Below are positions 62,001 through 64,000 of a stretch of DNA of 64,000 nt, piece after piece (position 1 is the first letter of the stretch; every line of letters starts with the position of its first letter). The notes under the pieces are model-generated. The model ran no database searches and was not told the DNA's origin. It was given only the letters and a program-made list of their open reading frames with translations. Position numbers and translations under genes: made by a program. Source of the DNA: Protonemura montana (Eukaryota; Arthropoda; Insecta; Plecoptera; Nemouridae); contig OX387603.1 of NCBI GenBank assembly GCA_947568835.1, forward strand, positions 17,508,651 through 17,572,650. The letters are read 5' to 3'.

Positions 62001-63476
62001 ATGACACAATGAAAACTCACTTCCTAACAAACGCTAGTTCTAGCAAACAATATAATTCAGATAAGAATTTGCCACAGCAGGACCAACCTTCGATCTCCGT
62101 GAGCGTGAGAGTACTGTCCCCAACAAACTTGGTCAGGTTGTGCGGCCGAGCGACGGCTACACTGCGGGCGGTCAACACGAGACGGTAGAACGCCTCGGCA
62201 TCAAGGTCACGTGGATCAGCCACCTCCTTCAGCGCTGCCAGAGACTGGCGCACGTGGCTCAGGAGCGCAGCATCCTGCGAAATACATTGGTTATAGGTTA
62301 GTGGCAAAATGTTCACTTCAATTGTCTTAACCCGTTTCAGCACTGACAACTTTACTATCTGACTTAAAGAGTCAAAACAGTTAGAAAGATAAACCCATTT
62401 TTTTTTGGTACTTAGAAGTGGTCTTACTAAAAACAACAATCAAGGGTCCTACACGACTTTTCCAGCCATCCACACATTTTTTTTTCAAGTTCATGCAAGG
62501 ACCTAATGATACCAATCAGCCAACCAAGGCTTGAGCCTGAAGATCAAACCTACCCTATGCAATGCAAGCTCCGTCTCACTACTAAACACTGCATACCTTG
62601 TAGTTGTGGTAGGCACTGTACGACGGGTGCAGCGCAGCTAGCAGGCACTTAGTGTGCATCTGAACGCTTGACGATGTGGGAAGCGTCAGTAGACTGGTGG
62701 CGACTTCGACAGCTGTCGCACGTCGGGTGAGGTCGGCTTCATCAGGAGTCAGCACAACCCCAGACGCAGCTGCCGTGAAGCAGCCGTCAAGCACCTCCAG
62801 CAGGCCGGAGACAACGCTGCAACAAGTGGGCACAGGTAAGGGGGCGAGGTTCGAAACACTCAATGTTAAATGGTTATCTCAATCTTTATCTCAATCTTTC
62901 AATGACAAAGACTGCAGCCAAAATTAAACTATACGTGAAAATTCCCAAGGCAGCTTCTAATCTTTTGATATGTTACAGTTCTCATTTCTTTAATCCTTCC
63001 TATTATCAGGTTCTCCACAGAATGAAAAGCATGGCATAATCAGCAGATCTGTCATAATACTCAACGTCTCTCTATTAATAAAGAGAAAATATTTTATGTC
63101 ATGGCTTTAGGCCAAGAAAGAAAGATAAAGGCAAATAAATTCAAAATTGCATAATTTTCACAACACTGCTATAGAAAACACAAGAACTCGAAGGTTTCTT
63201 GGAAAGACATGGATGAAAGCTTACCGTTCGAGCGCCGTGAGCTGTACGGGCGCAACCGCAACGCTGTCTGCATCGGGCGTGGGTTGAGCGGGTGGTGCCG
63301 TGCCGCTGGCCACCTCCTCGGTCTCCTCGGGCCAGCCAAACAGGTCCTTGGTCTTGCCGTATACCTTGACCGAGTCAACCATGATGACAGCCTCTGCGTC
63401 CGCAGAAGGGCCAAATGTCACAGTCAGCTTCTTGTCTGCCTGCAGGCTCTCTTCCCGCGTCAGCGGTACGTCGTAC
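41082..63476 (-). CDS. UBR4: E3 ubiquitin ligase UBR4 (p600), C-terminal half; gene continues past the right edge
   Basis: Giant N-degron-pathway E3 ligase acting with KCMF1 and calmodulin. Exons: 41082-41149, 41362-41521, 42013-42193, 42347-42666, 43061-43205, 43510-43768, 44176-44386, 44550-44735, 45019-45240, 45625-45747, 46027-46245, 46785-46976, 47381-47557, 47935-48125, 48689-48886, 49037-49256, 49629-49829, 50143-50304, 50521-50656, 50881-51092, 51612-51863, 52150-52314, 52412-52631, 52972-53206, 53473-53647, 53891-54088, 54180-54324, 54993-55204, 55558-55845, 56214-56414, 56611-56791, 57135-57313, 57480-57626, 58048-58329, 58731-58895, 59615-59836, 60269-60423, 61277-61501, 61842-61991, 62088-62274, 62597-62816, 63225-63476. 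Phases agree throughout; about 2,745 residues (human total 5,183). Marks: [19 protein letters not shown] with [13 protein letters not shown] (zinc cluster), [31 protein letters not shown], and the C-terminal hemi[21 protein letters not shown] to [20 protein letters not shown]. The UBR box lies in the missing half. Confidence 0.95.
43510..43768 (-). other. UBR4 hemiRING exon (catalytic E2-binding region)
   Basis: This exon encodes the zinc-binding hemiRING of UBR4: [24 protein letters not shown], then [14 protein letters not shown]. Together with the flanking exons (43061-43205 and 42347-42666) it covers the region known in human UBR4 to recruit the E2 enzyme. The cysteines and histidines expected to bind zinc (CVIC, HVDCH) are present, so the ligase is probably active. 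Confidence 0.85.
46587..46604. repeat. (TC)n microsatellite in a UBR4 intron
   Basis: Short run of TC dinucleotides in the 539-base intron between exons at 46785 and 46245. It has no visible function. Confidence 0.7.
48474..48596 (+). repeat. Dispersed repeat with hairpin, copy A (UBR4 intron)
   Basis: Two modules: ATGGTTTTTAGGCTCATGTC at 48474, and at 48521 a block starting CCTTGAAGAAGTAAC and continuing through GTTACGAAACGTCGG to CATTCAAAACCCA. GTAAC and GTTAC form a short stem capped by TAGTACAT, flanked by TGAAGAA and GAAACG. The same modules recur at 61095-61229, the second in inverted orientation. Penelope-like retroelement termini have similar stem-loops. Confidence 0.5.
59278..59583 (+). 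mobile_element. LINE 3' end in a UBR4 intron
   Basis: On the plus strand a short frame reads [18 protein letters not shown], then [12 protein letters not shown] and a stop. This is the pattern of the extreme C-terminus of many CR1/L2-like LINEs (RTNxxxxSLxxRGxxLWNSLP). It is followed by a short 3' untranslated region, AATAAAA and a (CAT)/(ATT)n tail to 59583. It lies opposite in strand to UBR4, in the 719-base intron between the exons at 59615 and 58895. Confidence 0.5.
60934..60976. repeat. 9-bp minisatellite (ATGCCCCGC)n in a UBR4 intron
   Basis: About five tandem copies of CATGCCCCG in the 853-base intron between exons at 61277 and 60423, shortly after a purine-rich GAGAGAGAGCGAG stretch. 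It contains repeated GCATGC sites. It has no coding role. Confidence 0.8.
61095..61229 (-). repeat. Dispersed repeat with hairpin, copy B (UBR4 intron)
   Basis: Module one (ATGGTTTTTAGACTCATGTC) is on the plus strand at 61095, as in copy A. Module two is inverted: on the minus strand from 61229 it reads CCTTGAAGAAGTAACTGG, GTTATGAAACGTCGG, then TTTAGTTGTCCTTTACTTAG to CATTCAAAACCCA. The changed relative orientation suggests a parent element whose ends carry the modules in both directions. Confidence 0.5.
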
Positions 63477-64000
63477 CTGCAGATAATGTGGGCATGAAGT
63501 ATTTACCTGAAGTGTGCCAGTAACTGGATTAGTGCTAGGTCATAAAATGTAAGATTTAATAAAGATTTTTAAGGCCCAGCTTTTTTCTGGCCACATCATT
63601 TTCCCATATTTTATTGAAATGCTGTATTTTTTTAGGTTTGCCAAAAAACAAAATATAAGTAGGCTTATGGACAATATGCTTGTGTCATTGAAGGTAAAAA
63701 GTTATATGGTTTGCTCTATTGGTCTTTGGGAAGATGTTCCCAGTTAATTTATAAGTATTGATTCAGTCTTTGTTTTGTTCAATGACAAAGGTACTTACCA
63801 GCTGAAACACTAACAATTTGAAGCCTCGCGACAATATTCTGGTAAATTGCACTTTACCAAAATCTCACCATTATTCCAGATTTTTGCCAAAATTTCAATT
63901 CCTAGTGAAGTGTTAGTTGAAACTATTGCCATGACGACTTCCAATCACATGCAGTGAAATTCAAATGTTTCTGTGAGTAACAGGTCCAACTTAAATTTGA
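63477..64000 (-). other. UBR4 intron running off the right edge
   Basis: The exon ending at 63476 begins with a splice acceptor and a one-base phase remainder, so the upstream exon lies beyond 64000. I see no further exon in these 524 bases: no stretch flanked by AG and GT that encodes recognisable UBR4 sequence. Confidence 0.7.

Noticed and set aside
1..64000. CRISPR arrays, bacterial operons or ribosome binding sites
   Set aside because: All genes are spliced eukaryotic genes. The tandem repeats seen are microsatellites or minisatellites without spacers.

Overview
This is nuclear DNA from an animal, most likely an invertebrate with compact genes. The evidence is short GT-AG introns (mostly 80 to 700 bases), two GC-AG introns, animal-type proteins (cortactin with a DDW motif, HS1 repeats and SH3; TAF7; PSTK; TIMM10B; FAM91A1; UBR4) and animal-type repeats, including a SINE-like element with a 5S rRNA head. 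I cannot name the phylum. Every gene identification rests on recalled family sequences, because no search could be run. Exon borders were set by splice dinucleotides, reading phase and protein similarity. The exon sums of CTTN, TAF7, TIMM10B and FAM91A1 are all exact multiples of three.

Layout. 1-4595 is AT-rich non-coding DNA with a decayed but complete-ended hAT transposon (625-2035). 4596-15974 (minus) is cortactin, nine coding exons. Its first intron is almost entirely filled by a 7.76 kb near-perfect palindrome (two 2.84 kb arms around a 2.08 kb loop) with a 9-bp flanking duplication. 15975-16465 is a divergent promoter region. 16466-19628 (plus) is TAF7, overlapping tail-to-tail by 21 coding bases with intronless PSTK (19608-20462, minus). 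TIMM10B (20528-21007, minus) lies 65 bases upstream of PSTK on the same strand. 21008-34703 is a gene-free transposon graveyard. It holds two inverted copies of a 1.6 kb element with a 5S-like head, one of them interrupted by a LINE fragment, plus a broken hAT transposase ORF, tRNA-like SINE heads and poly-G tracts. 34704-40167 (minus) is FAM91A1, 13 exons. 41082-63476 (minus) is the C-terminal half of UBR4: 42 exons, about 2,745 residues to the stop, with the 5' half beyond the right edge.

The genes do not form one pathway. They are housekeeping genes: actin assembly (CTTN), transcription initiation (TAF7), selenocysteine-tRNA synthesis (PSTK), mitochondrial protein import (TIMM10B), endosome-to-Golgi trafficking (FAM91A1) and ubiquitin ligation (UBR4). 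The most unusual object is the long modular foldback element inside cortactin intron 1. The tight CTTN/TAF7/PSTK/TIMM10B cluster, with its shared promoter, overlapping 3' ends and possible co-transcription, is the second point of interest.
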